64,000 nt of DNA from positions 231,893 through 295,892 of the forward strand of contig JAPOVQ010000006.1 in assembly GCA_026708035.1 (NCBI GenBank), given 5' to 3'. Each line of letters starts with the position of its first letter. The stretch's first letter is position 1. The notes below the pieces were generated by a model that was not told the DNA's origin, ran no database searches, and saw only the letters and a list, made by a program, of their open reading frames with translations. This document shows positions 18,989 through 28,907 of this stretch, in pieces. The translations under genes were made by a program, and so were the position numbers. Origin of the DNA: Chloroflexota bacterium. Lineage in GTDB: Bacteria; Chloroflexota; UBA11872.

Positions 18989-19021
18989 AAGGGACCGGAC
19001 TGGCGGCGCGCCGGATGCCAA

Positions 19022-19636
19022 TTACGAGGACTCGCCGCCGAAGCCGGTGAGGTACGGCAGGCGGTCGCTCGTCGCGCGGACCTCGTCGGCGTTTTCGAGA
19101 AGCTGTCCCAGGGCGTCCCAGCGGCCCGTCAGGAAGCTCGCGCGGGCGCTGGCGGGGATCGAGGCCGGGTAGGCGCCCTGGTCCGTCACGATGCGCTCCG
19201 CCTCCACGTCGACGGTGAGCTCAGTGTCCGGCGCCTCCTCGAGCAGCGCTTGCAGGGCATCGGCGTGCTCGGGAGTCGTCGTCAGGCAGGGCAGACCAAT
19301 CGCCACGCAGTTGCCAAAGAAGATCTCGGCGAAGCTCTCGCCGACGATCGCCTTGATGCCGCGACGAAGCAACGCCTGCGGCGCATGCTCGCGGCTCGAC
19401 CCACAGCCGAAATTCTCGTTCACGACCAGCACACCGGCGCCGTCGAAGCGCGGATCGTCCAGCGGGTGCGCGCCGTTGAGGGCGCGGCGGTCGTCCTCGA
19501 AGGCATGCGGGCCGAGGCCTTCGAACGTGATCTCGCGCAGATAGCGCGCCGGAATGATCCGGTCGGTGTCGATGTCATTGCCCCGCACCGGCACGCCGCG
19601 GCCGACGATGCGGTCGATGACTGCCTCGTCGCTCAT
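19022..19636 (-). CDS. leuD: 3-isopropylmalate dehydratase small subunit
   Basis: 204 aa, swivel domain of isopropylmalate isomerase. It works with LeuC to convert 2- to 3-isopropylmalate in leucine synthesis. Motifs are [15 protein letters not shown] (substrate loop), [19 protein letters not shown] (the GCGSSREHA signature), and [10 protein letters not shown]. The ATG at 19636 overlaps the leuC stop by 4 nt (ATGA); the longer ORF lies inside leuC. Length is normal for bacterial LeuD. Confidence 0.95.
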   Translation of the reverse strand: MSDEAVIDRIVGRGVPVRGNDIDTDRIIPARYLREITFEGLGPHAFEDDRRALNGAHPLDDPRFDGAGVLVVNENFGCGSSREHAPQALLRRGIKAIVGESFAEIFFGNCVAIGLPCLTTTPEHADALQALLEEAPDTELTVDVEAERIVTDQGAYPASIPASARASFLTGRWDALGQLLENADEVRATSDRLPYLTGFGGESS

Positions 19637-21039
19637 GACGCAACCATCCGCCGCACGTCGGCAACCTCGCCGGCGAGCGCCGCGGCGGCGACCATGGCCG
19701 GGCTCATGAGGAGCGTGCGGCCCGTGGGGCTGCCCTGACGGCCCTTGAAGTTGCGGTTGCTGGACGAGGCGCAAACCTGGTCGCCCTGCAACTTGTCGGG
19801 GTTCATGGCCAGGCACATAGAGCAGCCGGCTTCGCGCCATTCGAAGCCGGCCTCCTGGAAGATTTCGTGCAAGCCGGCGGCCTCGGCCTCGGCGCGAATG
19901 CGCTGCGAACCGGGCACGACCAGCGCCTTGACGCCTTCGGCCACGCGCCCGCCCTGGGCCACGCGCGCGGCCTCGTGGAGGTCGCTGAGCCGGGCGTTGG
20001 TGCACGACCCAACGAACGCCACGTCGATGGGAATGCCGGCTATGGAGCGTCCGGGCTCGAGGGACATGTGCTCCAGGGCCTCCGCGGCGGCGGCTCGCCC
20101 GGGTCCATCGAGCGTTTCGAGCGACGGCACCACGTCGTCGACGCCCGTGACCTGGCCCGGGTTGATGCCCCAGGTGACCATGGGAGCAATGTCGGCGCCG
20201 TCCATCGTCACGACATCGTCATAATTTGCGTCGGGACTCGAGGCGAGCGAGCACCACCACGTGGCCGCGCGCTGGAACTCGTCGCCGGCCGGCGCGAACT
20301 CGCGGCCCTCGATGTAGGCCTCGGTGGTGGCGTCGGGGTTGACGTAGCCCACACGCGCGCCGCCTTCGATGGACATGTTGCAGATCGTCATGCGCTCGTC
20401 CATGGACATGGCGTCGAGGACCGCGCCGCCGTATTCGTAGGCATAGCCCACGCCGCCCTGCACGCCGAGGCTGCCGATGATGTGCAGGATCACGTCCTTG
20501 GCGAAGACGCCCGAGCTGAGCCGGCCATTGACTTCAATGCGGCGCAGCTTGGGCTTGGCCACCGACATGCACTGGGTGGCCAGCACGTCGCGCACCTGCG
20601 AGGTACCGACGCCGAACGCCACCGCGCCGAACGCGCCGTGGGTGCTGGTGTGGCTGTCGCCGCAGGCAATGGTCATGCCCGGTTGGGTGAGGCCAAGCTC
20701 GGGTCCAATGACATGCACGATGCCCTGGCGACCGGTTGCCCGGTCGAAGAACGGCAGGTCGTTGACCCGCACGTTCTCTTCGATGGCGGCGAACATCTGC
20801 TCGGCCATGCCGTCGGCGTAGGGCCGCTGCTGCGCGTCGGTGGGGATGATGTGATCCACCGTGGCGAACGTCCGCTCGGGATAGCGCACGCGCAGACCGC
20901 GCTCGGCAAGCATTTGGAACGCCTGCGGGCTGGTGACCTCGTGCACAAGGTGAAGGCCGATGAAGAGCTGAGTTTCGCCGTTGGGGAGGCGCCGCACCGT
21001 GTGCAGATCCCAGACAGTGTCGAGCAAGGTGTTGGCCAT
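19633..21039 (-). CDS. leuC: 3-isopropylmalate dehydratase large subunit
   Basis: 468-aa aconitase-family enzyme with a [4Fe-4S] cluster. Cluster ligands are the Cys of [10 protein letters not shown] and the two Cys of [11 protein letters not shown]. Other landmarks: [35 protein letters not shown], and [12 protein letters not shown] near the C terminus. It forms a heterodimer with LeuD, whose gene overlaps by 4 nt. leuA ends 8 nt upstream of its start, so leuA-leuC-leuD are one unit. leuB is not next to them. Confidence 0.96.
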   Translation of the reverse strand: MANTLLDTVWDLHTVRRLPNGETQLFIGLHLVHEVTSPQAFQMLAERGLRVRYPERTFATVDHIIPTDAQQRPYADGMAEQMFAAIEENVRVNDLPFFDRATGRQGIVHVIGPELGLTQPGMTIACGDSHTSTHGAFGAVAFGVGTSQVRDVLATQCMSVAKPKLRRIEVNGRLSSGVFAKDVILHIIGSLGVQGGVGYAYEYGGAVLDAMSMDERMTICNMSIEGGARVGYVNPDATTEAYIEGREFAPAGDEFQRAATWWCSLASSPDANYDDVVTMDGADIAPMVTWGINPGQVTGVDDVVPSLETLDGPGRAAAAEALEHMSLEPGRSIAGIPIDVAFVGSCTNARLSDLHEAARVAQGGRVAEGVKALVVPGSQRIRAEAEAAGLHEIFQEAGFEWREAGCSMCLAMNPDKLQGDQVCASSSNRNFKGRQGSPTGRTLLMSPAMVAAAALAGEVADVRRMVAS

Positions 21040-21047
21040 GGCGTCCC

Positions 21048-22622
21048 CTAGCCTTCGCTCGGCGGCGCGTGCACGATGGCCTGCGCCTCGGGCGTGGCCG
21101 ACCAGTCCTTGCCCAATCCGGCCAGCATCCGGTTGAGCGCGTTGATATAGGCCTGCGCGCTCGCGACCAGGATGTCCGTGTCGGCGCCGTGGCCGTTGAA
21201 GACCTTGGCGTCGGCTTCGATGCGAATCGTCACCTCGCCGATGGCGTCAATGCCGCTGGTGACGGCATTGACGGAGAACTCGATGAGACGGTTTGGCACG
21301 CCGACGATGCGGTTGATGGCCTGGTAGATCGCATGCACCGGACCGTCGCCGATGGCCGCATCCGAGAACTCGGTGCCGTCGTCCGACAGCAGCCGCACGG
21401 TGGCCGTGGGCATGGAGCCGGTTCCCGCGCTGACCTGGACGTGCTGCAAGACGAAGGCCTGGTGGAACGCCTGGCGTTGCCGTTGCTGCGCGATGGCCTC
21501 GAGATCGCGGTCGGTGACCTGCTTCTTGCGGTCGGCGATGTCCTTGAAGGCGCGGAACACTTCCATGAACTCGTCCTCATCCAAGGCATAGCCCATGGAC
21601 TTCAGGCGGTCGCGCACCGCGTGCCGGCCCGAAGTCTTGCCCAGGACGATGCTGCTGTCGCTCACGCCCACATCGGCGGGATGCATGATCTCGAAGGTCG
21701 TGCGTTCCTTCAGCATGCCGTCCTGGTGAAGGCCGGAGGCGTGCGCGAAGGCGTTGCCGCCGATGATGGCCTTGTTGGGCGGCACCAGCATGCCCATGAA
21801 GTTGGACACGAGGCGACTGGTGCGCGAGAGCTCTTTGGTGTCCAGGCGCGTATCGGCCTGGAAGTACTCCCGCCGCGTGCGCAGCGCCATGGTGATCTCT
21901 TCCAGGGCCGCGTTGCCGGCGCGCTCGCCGACGCCGTTGATGGTGCACTCGACCTGCCGGGCGCCGGCCCGAACCGCCGCGAGCGAGTTGGCGACCGATT
22001 GGCCCAGATCGTCGTGGCAGTGCACCGAGAGCACCACGTCGTCGATTCCCGGCGTGTTCTCGGTGACGTAGGCCACCATGCGGCCGAACTCGTCGGGCTG
22101 GGCGTAGCCGACCGTGTCGGGGAAGTTGACGACCGTGGCGCCGGCTTCGATGGCCGCGGCAAAGATGCGGCAGACGTAGTCCAGGTCCGAACGCGTGGCG
22201 TCCATGGCCGAGAACTCGATGTGCGAGGTGAACTGCCGCGCATAGGCCACGGCGTCCTGCGTCAGATCGAGCACGTGCTCGCGCCGGGCGCGCAATTGGT
22301 GCCGCAGGTGAATATCGGAGGTCGAGATCACGATGTGCAGCAGCGGATTGGCAGCCGGCTCCAGCGCCCGCCAGGTGCTGTCGATCTGCTCGCGCTTGAA
22401 TCCGCTCAGGGCGGCAATTTCGACGTCGCGCAACTCCTGCGCCAGCAGATTGACGGCCCTGAAGTCGCCAGGCGAGGTGTGGGGAAACCCAGCCTCGATG
22501 ACGTCGACGTTCAGTCGCGCGAGCTGCCGGCCAATCTCCAGTTTTTCGTCGATTGTCAGCGCGCCGCCGGCAGCTTGCTCGCCGTCGCGCAGCGTCGTGT
22601 CAAATATTCGGATGTGTCGCAT
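21048..22622 (-). CDS. leuA: 2-isopropylmalate synthase
   Basis: 524 aa. Condenses 2-oxoisovalerate with acetyl-CoA, the committed step to leucine. [15 protein letters not shown] at the N terminus, [16 protein letters not shown] (metal His pair), [15 protein letters not shown], and [12 protein letters not shown] are all present. Residues from about 390 on form the LeuA allosteric dimer domain that binds leucine. Length matches the short bacterial LeuA type. A 149-nt gap separates it from ilvC; it may be read through from the T-box controlled transcript. Confidence 0.96.
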   Translation of the reverse strand: MRHIRIFDTTLRDGEQAAGGALTIDEKLEIGRQLARLNVDVIEAGFPHTSPGDFRAVNLLAQELRDVEIAALSGFKREQIDSTWRALEPAANPLLHIVISTSDIHLRHQLRARREHVLDLTQDAVAYARQFTSHIEFSAMDATRSDLDYVCRIFAAAIEAGATVVNFPDTVGYAQPDEFGRMVAYVTENTPGIDDVVLSVHCHDDLGQSVANSLAAVRAGARQVECTINGVGERAGNAALEEITMALRTRREYFQADTRLDTKELSRTSRLVSNFMGMLVPPNKAIIGGNAFAHASGLHQDGMLKERTTFEIMHPADVGVSDSSIVLGKTSGRHAVRDRLKSMGYALDEDEFMEVFRAFKDIADRKKQVTDRDLEAIAQQRQRQAFHQAFVLQHVQVSAGTGSMPTATVRLLSDDGTEFSDAAIGDGPVHAIYQAINRIVGVPNRLIEFSVNAVTSGIDAIGEVTIRIEADAKVFNGHGADTDILVASAQAYINALNRMLAGLGKDWSATPEAQAIVHAPPSEG

Positions 22623-22674
22623 CGGTCCAACCCTCGGTCAGATGTGTGGGCGGTCGCGGGACGACCGCATCTAG

Positions 22675-22720
22675 GCTCCCTAGCTCCCCTCTCGCAGCGG
22701 AGAGGGGCCCGGAAGCGCAA
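22675..22720. repeat. Partial dispersed repeat (CTCTCGCAGCGGAGAGGGG hairpin)
   Basis: Short copy of the CCTCTC/GAGAGG type repeat between leuA and ilvC. It forms a hairpin but has no T-run. Confidence 0.5.
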
Positions 22721-22771
22721 GATCTAGGGCCAGGTTGGCGGTGACGAGGGTCACCATGTCGATGCGAAGTT

Positions 22772-23776
22772 TCACTCGCGAGTCTTTGGCAGCCAATCCA
22801 TCATACTGCGCAATTCGCTGCCGACACGCTCGAGCTCATGATTTAGGTCGGCATTGCGCAAGGCGTTGTATGCCGGACGGCCCGCCTGGTTCTCCAGAAT
22901 CCAGTTGCGAGCGAAGGTGCCGTCCTGGATTTCGGTCAACAGCTGACGCATCACCTGCCGCGAATTCTCGTTGACCACGCGCGGGCCGGACACGAGGTCG
23001 CCGTACTCGGCGGTGTCGCTGACCGAGTGCCGCATGTAGGTGAGGCCGCCCTGGTAGATGAGGTCCACGATCAGCTTCAGCTCGTGCAGGCACTCGAAGT
23101 ACGCCAGCCGCGGGTCGTAGCCGGCTTCGACCAACGTGTCGAAGGCTGCCTTGATGAGCGCGGTGGTGCCGCCGCACAGGACGCTCTGCTCGCCGAATAG
23201 GTCGGTTTCCGTCTCGTCCTTGAAGGTCGTCTCGATCAGGCCGGCCTTCGCCGCGCCCAGCGCTTTGGCGTACGACAACGCCACGTCGCGCGCGCGGCCG
23301 CTGGCGTCCTGCGCCACGGCGATCAGCGCGGGCACGCCGACTTCCTGCTCGAACATATCGCGCACGATGTGTCCGGGGCCTTTGGGCGCCACCATGACCA
23401 CATCGATCTCCCGCGGCGGGATGATCTGGCCGTAGTGAATGTTGAACCCATGGGCGAACATGAGCGCCTGACCGGCCTTGAGATTGGGCCGGATCTGGGT
23501 GTCGAACGCCTCGGCCTGGGTCTGATCGGGCAGCGCGATCATGGTGGCGTCGGAGACGGCGACGGCCTCGTCCGTGTCGAGCACGACCAGGTCGGCGTCC
23601 TCGGCGCGCTCGCGCGAGGAGCTGCCGGGCCGCAGGCCCACCACGACGTCGACGCCGGAGTCGCGCAGGTTCAGCGCATGGGCGTGCCCCTGGCTGCCGT
23701 AGCCGAGTACGGCGACCTTCTTGCCCTCCAACTCGTCGGAGGCGATGTCGGACTCGTAGAGAACTTTGCTATCCAC
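22772..23776 (-). CDS. ilvC: Ketol-acid reductoisomerase (class I)
   Basis: 334 aa. Isomerises and reduces acetolactate or acetohydroxybutyrate with NADPH in valine/isoleucine synthesis. Rossmann loop [20 protein letters not shown], cofactor-specificity loop [18 protein letters not shown], the Mg ligands in TETDLFGEQ, and [20 protein letters not shown] at 23776 is preferred: GGGAG lies 5 nt upstream and it overlaps ilvN by only 8 nt. ATG at 23788 (four residues longer) or 23809 are alternatives. Length fits class I KARI. Confidence 0.95.
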   Translation of the reverse strand: MDSKVLYESDIASDELEGKKVAVLGYGSQGHAHALNLRDSGVDVVVGLRPGSSSRERAEDADLVVLDTDEAVAVSDATMIALPDQTQAEAFDTQIRPNLKAGQALMFAHGFNIHYGQIIPPREIDVVMVAPKGPGHIVRDMFEQEVGVPALIAVAQDASGRARDVALSYAKALGAAKAGLIETTFKDETETDLFGEQSVLCGGTTALIKAAFDTLVEAGYDPRLAYFECLHELKLIVDLIYQGGLTYMRHSVSDTAEYGDLVSGPRVVNENSRQVMRQLLTEIQDGTFARNWILENQAGRPAYNALRNADLNHELERVGSELRSMMDWLPKTRE

Positions 23777-24290
23777 GTGCGCTCCCATTCCGCGAGGCTT
23801 TGGTCCCACGCGCCATGGCGACGACGCCAGTGCGCGTCAACTCGTCGATGCCGTACTCGGCGATCACGTCCAGGAATCGGTCGATTGTCTCGGAAACACC
23901 GGTGATCTGGACAATCATGGTGTCGCGTCCCACGTCGACGATCTCGCCGTGGAAGATGCTGGCAATGTCGGCCAGGCCGGGACGGTCCGCCGCGGACACG
24001 CGCACGCGAACCAGCGCGGTCTCCGTCTGCACGGCGGAGACGTCGGTGAGATCGCGGACCGTGATGACCTCCACCAGCTTGTAGAGCTGCTTCTCGAACT
24101 GCTTGACCTCGTCGTCCGTGCCCCGGACCTCGATGGTCATGCGGGAATAGCCCGGCTCCTCGCAATTCCCGACGGCCAGGCTGGCGATGTTGAATCCGCG
24201 CCGGCGAAACATGCTGGCCACGCGGGTGAGGACACCCGGATGGTCGGCCACCATGGCCACGAGCGTGTGGCTGCGGCTGGTCCCGTTCAT
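23769..24290 (-). CDS. ilvN: Acetolactate synthase small (regulatory) subunit
   Basis: 173 aa. An N-terminal ACT domain ([20 protein letters not shown], then [12 protein letters not shown]) is followed by the ALS_ss C-terminal domain with [19 protein letters not shown] and [10 protein letters not shown]. It activates IlvB and brings valine feedback inhibition. The start overlaps the ilvB stop by 4 nt (ATGA), so the subunits are made in a coupled way. Normal IlvH/IlvN length. Confidence 0.95.
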   Translation of the reverse strand: MNGTSRSHTLVAMVADHPGVLTRVASMFRRRGFNIASLAVGNCEEPGYSRMTIEVRGTDDEVKQFEKQLYKLVEVITVRDLTDVSAVQTETALVRVRVSAADRPGLADIASIFHGEIVDVGRDTMIVQITGVSETIDRFLDVIAEYGIDELTRTGVVAMARGTKASRNGSARG

Positions 24291-26008
24291 CGCGGGTCCT
24301 CGATCACGCTGCGGACGCCCGTGCCCGGCACGATCATGGGATAGACGTTCTCGACGCGGTCCACGTGGACGTCGAGCACCACCGGTCCGTCGTAGGCGTG
24401 GGCGTCGGCGATGGCCGTGTGCAGCTCGTCGCGCGAGCTCACGGAGACGCCGCGAAGGCCGAAGGCCTCAGCCACTTTGGCGAAGTCGGGATTGTCGAGA
24501 AACGCGCCCATGTAGCGGCCGTCGTAGAAGAACTGCTGCCATTGGCGAATCATGCCGAGGTGCGCGTTGTTGAGGATGGCGACCTTGACCGGGATCTTCT
24601 CCGCGGCCAGCGTGTTGAACTCCTGGATGTTGATGAGCAGCCCGCCGTCGCCGGTGACGCACCAGACGGGCTCGTCCGGCGCGCCCATCTGCACGCCCAT
24701 GGCCGCCGGCAGGGCGTAGCCCATCGGGCCCAGGCCGCCGGCGCTGAAGAAGCGGCGCGGCTTCTCGTACCAGAAGTGCTGGGAGGCCCACATCTGGTTC
24801 TGGCCGACGTCGGCGATGACGCGCGCGTCGCCGCCCGAAGCGTCGTAGATCGACCGCACGACTTCCTGCGGCAGCACCGTGTCGGGGCTGTCGGGGATGT
24901 CGAGCGACGGGTGGTTCTCGCGCCAGTCGTTGAGCTGACCGATCCACGGGCGCCGCTCGCGATGTTCGATCAGCGGATTCAGGGCCTGGAGGGTGAGCTT
25001 GAGGTCGCCCACGATGGGCACCTCGGTGTCGAGCACCTTGCCGATCTCAGCGGGATCGACGTCGATGTGCACGACCTTGGCGTTGGGGCCGAACTCGTCG
25101 ACCTTGCCCACGGCCCGGTCGTCGAAGCGCACGCCCAGGCCGATGATGCAGTCGGTCTCACCCATGGCGAAGTTGGCATAGGCCAGCCCGTGCATGCCGA
25201 GCATGCCGAAGGACAGCGGGTGGGTTTCGGGAAACCCACCGACGCCGTGCAGCGTGGTCACCACCGGGATGTTGCCGCCCGTCGCCAGCTCGAAGAGCTC
25301 GGGCGCGGCGCTGGAGATGTCCACGCCGTGGCCGGCCATGATCATGGGCCGTTCGGACGCGTTGATGACCTCCGCCGCGCGGCGCACCATCTTGAGATTG
25401 CCGGCGCGGACGGGTCGATAGCCGCGCAGGTTCACGCGATCGGGCGCCGGGACGGTGGTTTCTTCGAGAAACACGTCCTTGGGCACGTCCACCACGACGG
25501 GACCGGGGCGGCCGGACTTGGCCAGGTAGAAAGCCTCGGCCATGACGCGGGGCAGCTCGTCGGCGTGCATCACCAGGTAGTTGTGCTTGGTGATGGGGAT
25601 GCTGATGCCCGTGATGTCGGTTTCCTGAAAGGCGTCGGACCCAATGGCCGGGCGCGCGACCTGACCGGTGATGTAGACCACGGGCACCGAGTCCATGTGG
25701 TCGTTGGCCATGCTGGTGACGAGGTTTGTCGCCCCAGGGCCCGAAGTGCTCGTGGCCACGCCGACCTTGCCGGTGGCCCGCGCATAGCCATTGGCCGCGA
25801 AGCCGGCGCCCTGCTCATGGCGCGCCAGCACGTGGCGGATGCGGTCCTGGTAGTGGTACAGCGCGTCGTAGAACGGCAGCGAGGCGCCGCCGGGCATGCC
25901 GAAGATCACGTCGATGTCCTCGGCCAGGATGGCTTCGCAGATCACCTGGCCGCCCGAGCGGGCGGGCACGGCGCCGTTGGTCGAGCCGTTGGATTCAGAG
26001 GCGGTCAT
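24287..26008 (-). CDS. ilvB: Acetolactate synthase large (catalytic) subunit
   Basis: 573-aa ThDP/FAD enzyme making acetolactate from two pyruvates. GQVICEAILAEDIDVIFGMP opens the PYR domain; the catalytic Glu is in LARHEQGAGFAANGYAR. TSTSGPGATNLVT follows, and the ThDP motif GDGGLLINIQEFNTLAAEKI starts the last third. The ATG at 26008 (MTASESNG) has AGGAG about 10 nt upstream; the longer ORF adds a 47-aa basic stretch with no homology. First gene of ilvBNC-leuACD and preceded by a T-box leader ending 194 nt upstream. Confidence 0.96.
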   Translation of the reverse strand: MTASESNGSTNGAVPARSGGQVICEAILAEDIDVIFGMPGGASLPFYDALYHYQDRIRHVLARHEQGAGFAANGYARATGKVGVATSTSGPGATNLVTSMANDHMDSVPVVYITGQVARPAIGSDAFQETDITGISIPITKHNYLVMHADELPRVMAEAFYLAKSGRPGPVVVDVPKDVFLEETTVPAPDRVNLRGYRPVRAGNLKMVRRAAEVINASERPMIMAGHGVDISSAAPELFELATGGNIPVVTTLHGVGGFPETHPLSFGMLGMHGLAYANFAMGETDCIIGLGVRFDDRAVGKVDEFGPNAKVVHIDVDPAEIGKVLDTEVPIVGDLKLTLQALNPLIEHRERRPWIGQLNDWRENHPSLDIPDSPDTVLPQEVVRSIYDASGGDARVIADVGQNQMWASQHFWYEKPRRFFSAGGLGPMGYALPAAMGVQMGAPDEPVWCVTGDGGLLINIQEFNTLAAEKIPVKVAILNNAHLGMIRQWQQFFYDGRYMGAFLDNPDFAKVAEAFGLRGVSVSSRDELHTAIADAHAYDGPVVLDVHVDRVENVYPMIVPGTGVRSVIEDPR

Positions 26009-26060
26009 TGGGGGGGTGCTCCTGTCAGAGTTGAAGAGTTGCGGGATCGAGGGGGGAGCC

Positions 26061-26088
26061 GCGAACCGGCGCGCTATCGCCGGTTCGC
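26061..26088. repeat. 11-bp inverted repeat between T-box terminator and ilvB
   Basis: GCGAACCGGCG and CGCCGGTTCGC, separated by 6 nt, form a strong hairpin in the ilvB leader downstream of the T-box terminator. Its core (GCGAACCG / CGGTTCGC) resembles the GGCGGTTCGCGAACCGCC repeat after gltB. It may be another repeat copy, or it may affect ilvB mRNA stability. Confidence 0.65.
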
Positions 26089-26202
26089 GCCGCCTACCGC
26101 GACAGGCAGCGCCCAACCAAGCGGCTCGCCGGCGCGAGCGGCTCGGCAATCGTCGCTCGGACTTGCCGTCACGTGATCGTTCATCCTGTCCTCAGCACGT
26201 AC

Positions 26203-26228
26203 AAAAGCCCGTCCCCAGGGGACGGGCT
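26203..26228 (-). terminator. Intrinsic terminator of the T-box leader
   Basis: On the minus strand AGCCCGTCCCC and GGGGACGGGCT (26228-26218 and 26216-26206) pair around one base, followed by TTT. It is the terminator that competes with the T-box antiterminator. Confidence 0.9.
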
Positions 26229-26430
26229 CAACCCGCGGTACCACCCCGATTGCCCGACATCCGTCGGACCTCTCGGCGCCCCGCTAACGGTGGGCGACCG
26301 GGCCGGCCTCCCCGTGGATCGACCGACCGGCTCAGGGGCGACCTTCGGTCCCCACAACCCGCTGGCTCGCACCGTTCCCAGCTCGCTCAGGGTTGGAGGG
26401 GGATCTACTCTTCCCCGTCAACGCCGTTGG
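26203..26430 (-). ncRNA. T-box riboswitch leader of the ilv/leu operon
   Basis: Read on the minus strand. Stem I opens with GACGGGGAAGAGTAG (about 26424-26410), the conserved GA-rich entry with the AGUA half of loop E. The distal part, AGCTGGGAACGGTGCGAGCC, matches the T-box apical motif. The antiterminator carries GGGGTGGTACCGCGG (26247-26233), matching the universal T-box consensus. It ends in a GC-rich terminator and T-run. The specifier region reads CCGAAGGUC after the GAA of loop E (26346-26340), giving GUC (Val) as the likely codon; GGU is the alternative. Uncharged tRNA binding should favour the antiterminator and let ilvBNC be transcribed. Confidence 0.93.
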
Positions 26431-26462
26431 ATCTTCGGCTCCCGCCACGCGCCGACAAGACG

Positions 26463-26497
26463 CCGCCTGACAGGTTCGGCTCCAACGTATCAGGCGG
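26463..26497. promoter_or_regulatory. 8-bp inverted repeat upstream of the T-box
   Basis: CCGCCTGA and TCAGGCGG flank 19 nt just upstream of the leader RNA start, where a promoter should lie. It could be an operator. The remaining bases up to 26714 show no gene; no convincing -35/-10 pair was found. Confidence 0.4.
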
Positions 26498-26714
26498 TTC
26501 GGGGCTGGGCAAGACCTTTGGCCGAACGATTGCGGGCAGATTCTTCGGCTGGGCGCTGTCGAATTCTCCCGCGGCTGATCAGGAATCGACGGCGTCGCTG
26601 CCTTGTGCCGGCCCCTTGGCTTCCTCGCTGCGCTCGGAGTGCCAGGAGGTGAGGCGAAACGCTTCCTTCGTTCCATCGGCGCGAAGCCGCGGCGCAATCC
26701 CGCATAATGCACGG

Positions 26715-27359
26715 ATGCCTGCGACGCCCGAGAAACCCGCCGCCAATCGGCGCTACGTGGTGTGGGATGTCGAGACGCTGCGGCTGAGCTACGAGGTCCC
26801 GGGCGGTTGGAGCCGAATCCGAGATTTCGGCCTGGCGGTCGCGGTGACCATCGACGACCAGGGCGTGCAGCGGTCCTGGGAGGAACCCGACGCCGGCGCC
26901 CTCATCGAGTACCTCGAAGGTTTCCCCCACGTGGTGGGCTTCAACTCGTTGCGGTTCGATTGCGAAGTGATGACGGCGTACGGACCCGTCGGCACGCTGC
27001 GGGAACGCAGCCTGGACCTCTTGGCGGCCATCCAGCGCGAGACCGGCCGCCGCCGCGGGCTGAGCCTGCAAAACATCGCGCGGACGATGTTCGGTCAGGA
27101 GAAGACGCTGGAGGACGGCACGGAGGCGGTTCGGCTCTGGCGGACGGGGCGCCCGGACGATCGGCAGCGGGTGATCGACTACTGCGCGCAGGACGTGGTG
27201 CTCACGCGGCGGATCCTGGATTTCGGCATTGCCAACGGCTACGTGCTGGCGCCGGTTCCCGACGTGAACAACGGCGGTGCGCCGGTGGGGGTGCACGTGC
27301 CGGCGTCGTGGGGTGAATTGGCCGGCATGGCCGGCGCAGCGACGGAGTCCGAGTCCTAG
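26715..27359 (+). CDS. RNase H-like / DEDDy 3'-5' exonuclease-type protein
   Basis: 214 aa. YVVWDVETLRLSYEVPGGW holds the Asp-x-Glu of exonuclease motif I. VVGFNSLRFDCEVM holds the Asp of motif II (the N-Asp-FD pattern). DYCAQDVVLTRRIL is the YxxxD of motif III. Together these are the DEDDy acid cluster of the DNA polymerase-type proofreading fold. No polymerase or helicase domain is attached, so it is a stand-alone nuclease by inference; substrate unknown. The ATG at 26715 is the first Met downstream of the T-box region; the longer ORF crosses that RNA. Divergent from ilvB. Confidence 0.75.
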   Translation: MPATPEKPAANRRYVVWDVETLRLSYEVPGGWSRIRDFGLAVAVTIDDQGVQRSWEEPDAGALIEYLEGFPHVVGFNSLRFDCEVMTAYGPVGTLRERSLDLLAAIQRETGRRRGLSLQNIARTMFGQEKTLEDGTEAVRLWRTGRPDDRQRVIDYCAQDVVLTRRILDFGIANGYVLAPVPDVNNGGAPVGVHVPASWGELAGMAGAATESES

Positions 27360-27381
27360 CGAGCCAAGCGGCGTGAGGCGG

Positions 27382-27615
27382 CTAGCCGAAGATCACGAGC
27401 GCCGCCACGGTGCCGGCCACGGCGCCGATCGCCGCGCCCATGACCAGGGCCACGAGCATCCACATGGCGCCCGAAGGACCGGGAGCCGGCGCGGATGGGA
27501 GCGGCGAGGATGCCGCGCGCTGGCCGGGGCTGCCGGGCTGATTGACGTCGTCGCCGCCGATGAGTCGGGGTTGGTCGATTTCCGTTTCCGCCCGGGCGGC
27601 GCGACGCTCGCTCAT
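27382..27615 (-). CDS. Small one-helix membrane protein, unknown function
   Basis: 77 aa. A polar, Pro/Ser-rich N-terminal part (about residues 1-48) is followed by one C-terminal membrane helix (MWMLVALVMGAAIGAVAGTV region). There is no signal peptidase site, so it should be tail-anchored with the N terminus in the cytoplasm. I do not recognise a family. It faces the exonuclease gene tail to tail, 22 nt apart. The ATG at 27615 is preferred over one 14 codons earlier. Confidence 0.5.
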   Translation of the reverse strand: MSERRAARAETEIDQPRLIGGDDVNQPGSPGQRAASSPLPSAPAPGPSGAMWMLVALVMGAAIGAVAGTVAALVIFG

Positions 27616-27710
27616 GCCGCAGGCTATCACGGGGATATTTCGGACCCGTGCTGGCACGACTCCGCAAATTCACGGGGCGCGGGCGGTCCGCGCGCGGGTC
27701 GTCCCAGCGG

Positions 27711-28907
27711 CTATTTCGCGTCGAGCAGGTCCTGGACCAGATCGAGCACGGCGTCGGCCACCGCCGTCTTGCTCCGCAGCGAGACCATGCGGCGCCCGCC
27801 GTCGCGGGTGAGCATGGTGACCTCGTTGGTCGAGGCGGCGAAGCCGCGATCCGCGGCGGCCACGTCATTGACCACCACCGCGTCGAGCTCGAGCTCGTGC
27901 AGCTTGGCCTGCGCGTTGGCTTCGTGGTCGTCGGTCTCCGCGGCGAAGGCGATGCGCACGAAGTCTCCGCTGAGCGCCGCCAGCAGACTCGGGTTTTCCA
28001 CCAGGCCCACCGTGGGCACGCCGGCGCGGCGCTTGATTTTGCCTGCCGACTGCTCGGCCGGACGAAAGTCGCCGACCGCCGCGTTCATGATGAGGGCATC
28101 GCAATCTTGGGTCGCGGCTTGCAGGGCCTCCAACATGGCGTTGGCCGACTCGACGCGCTCGGTGGCGACTCCATAGGGCGGATCCACGGTTGCCGCACCG
28201 ATGACGAGCCGCACGTCGGCCCCACGTTCGAGCGCGGCGCGAGCGAGGGCGACGCCTTGCCGGCCCGTGGCGCGGTTCCCCAGGTATCGCACAGGGTCAA
28301 GGAACTCGCGCGTGCCCCCGGCGGAGACCACGATCGAGCGGCCCGCCAGCGGCCCCAAACGCCCCAGCACAAGCCGCACGGCATCGACGAGAGTTTCCGT
28401 GGGCGGCAACCGGCCCTGCCCGGTCGCGCCCGACGCGAGCCGCCCCTCCTCGGGCGGCACGACGTGCACGCCGCGGCCCCGCAGTACCTCGAGGTTGGCT
28501 TGGGTGGCCGGATGCTCCAGCATTCCCGGCTCCATGGCGGGCGCGACGACGACGGGCGCCGCGCTGACCAGCGCGATTTCCGTGACGGCGTCTTCGGCCA
28601 GTCCGAGCGCCAGGCGCGCGATCGTCGTCGCGGTGGCGGGTGCGATGACCACGATGTCGGCCGCGCGGCCCAGCTCCACGTGGGCGATGCGATGCTCGGG
28701 CGTCATTGGCGTGTCCGCCGTGACGACCAGGCCCTGGGTGAGCGCCTCGAAGGTCATCGGGGCCACGAATTGCTCGGCGCTCCGCGAGAGCGCCACGTCC
28801 ACGTGCGCGCCAGCCTGCGTGAGCGCGCTGGCCAGCTCCGCGGCCTTGTAGGCGGCGATGCTGCCGGTGACGCCGAGGACGATCCGCGCGCCCGCCAGCA
28901 CGCTCAT
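27711..28907 (-). CDS. coaBC: Bifunctional phosphopantothenoylcysteine decarboxylase / phosphopantothenate-cysteine ligase
   Basis: 398 aa. It carries out two consecutive steps of coenzyme A synthesis. The CoaC half has VTGSIAAYKAAELASAL, the catalytic His76 in AHVELGRAADIVVIAPATAT, and APAMEPGMLEHPAT. In that last motif the usual PxMNxxMW Asn is Glu126, a change from the textbook motif. The CoaB half has VSAGGTREFLDPVRYLGNRA, AAVGDFRP and GKIKR. The ATG at 28907 overlaps the coaX stop by 4 nt; the longer ORF is inside coaX. FMN-dependent, cytosolic. Confidence 0.92.
   Translation of the reverse strand: MSVLAGARIVLGVTGSIAAYKAAELASALTQAGAHVDVALSRSAEQFVAPMTFEALTQGLVVTADTPMTPEHRIAHVELGRAADIVVIAPATATTIARLALGLAEDAVTEIALVSAAPVVVAPAMEPGMLEHPATQANLEVLRGRGVHVVPPEEGRLASGATGQGRLPPTETLVDAVRLVLGRLGPLAGRSIVVSAGGTREFLDPVRYLGNRATGRQGVALARAALERGADVRLVIGAATVDPPYGVATERVESANAMLEALQAATQDCDALIMNAAVGDFRPAEQSAGKIKRRAGVPTVGLVENPSLLAALSGDFVRIAFAAETDDHEANAQAKLHELELDAVVVNDVAAADRGFAASTNEVTMLTRDGGRRMVSLRSKTAVADAVLDLVQDLLDAK

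Noticed and set aside
24365..26176. 603-aa ORF antisense to ilvB
   Set aside because: Low-complexity Val/His/Arg/Gly composition, opposite a certain gene.
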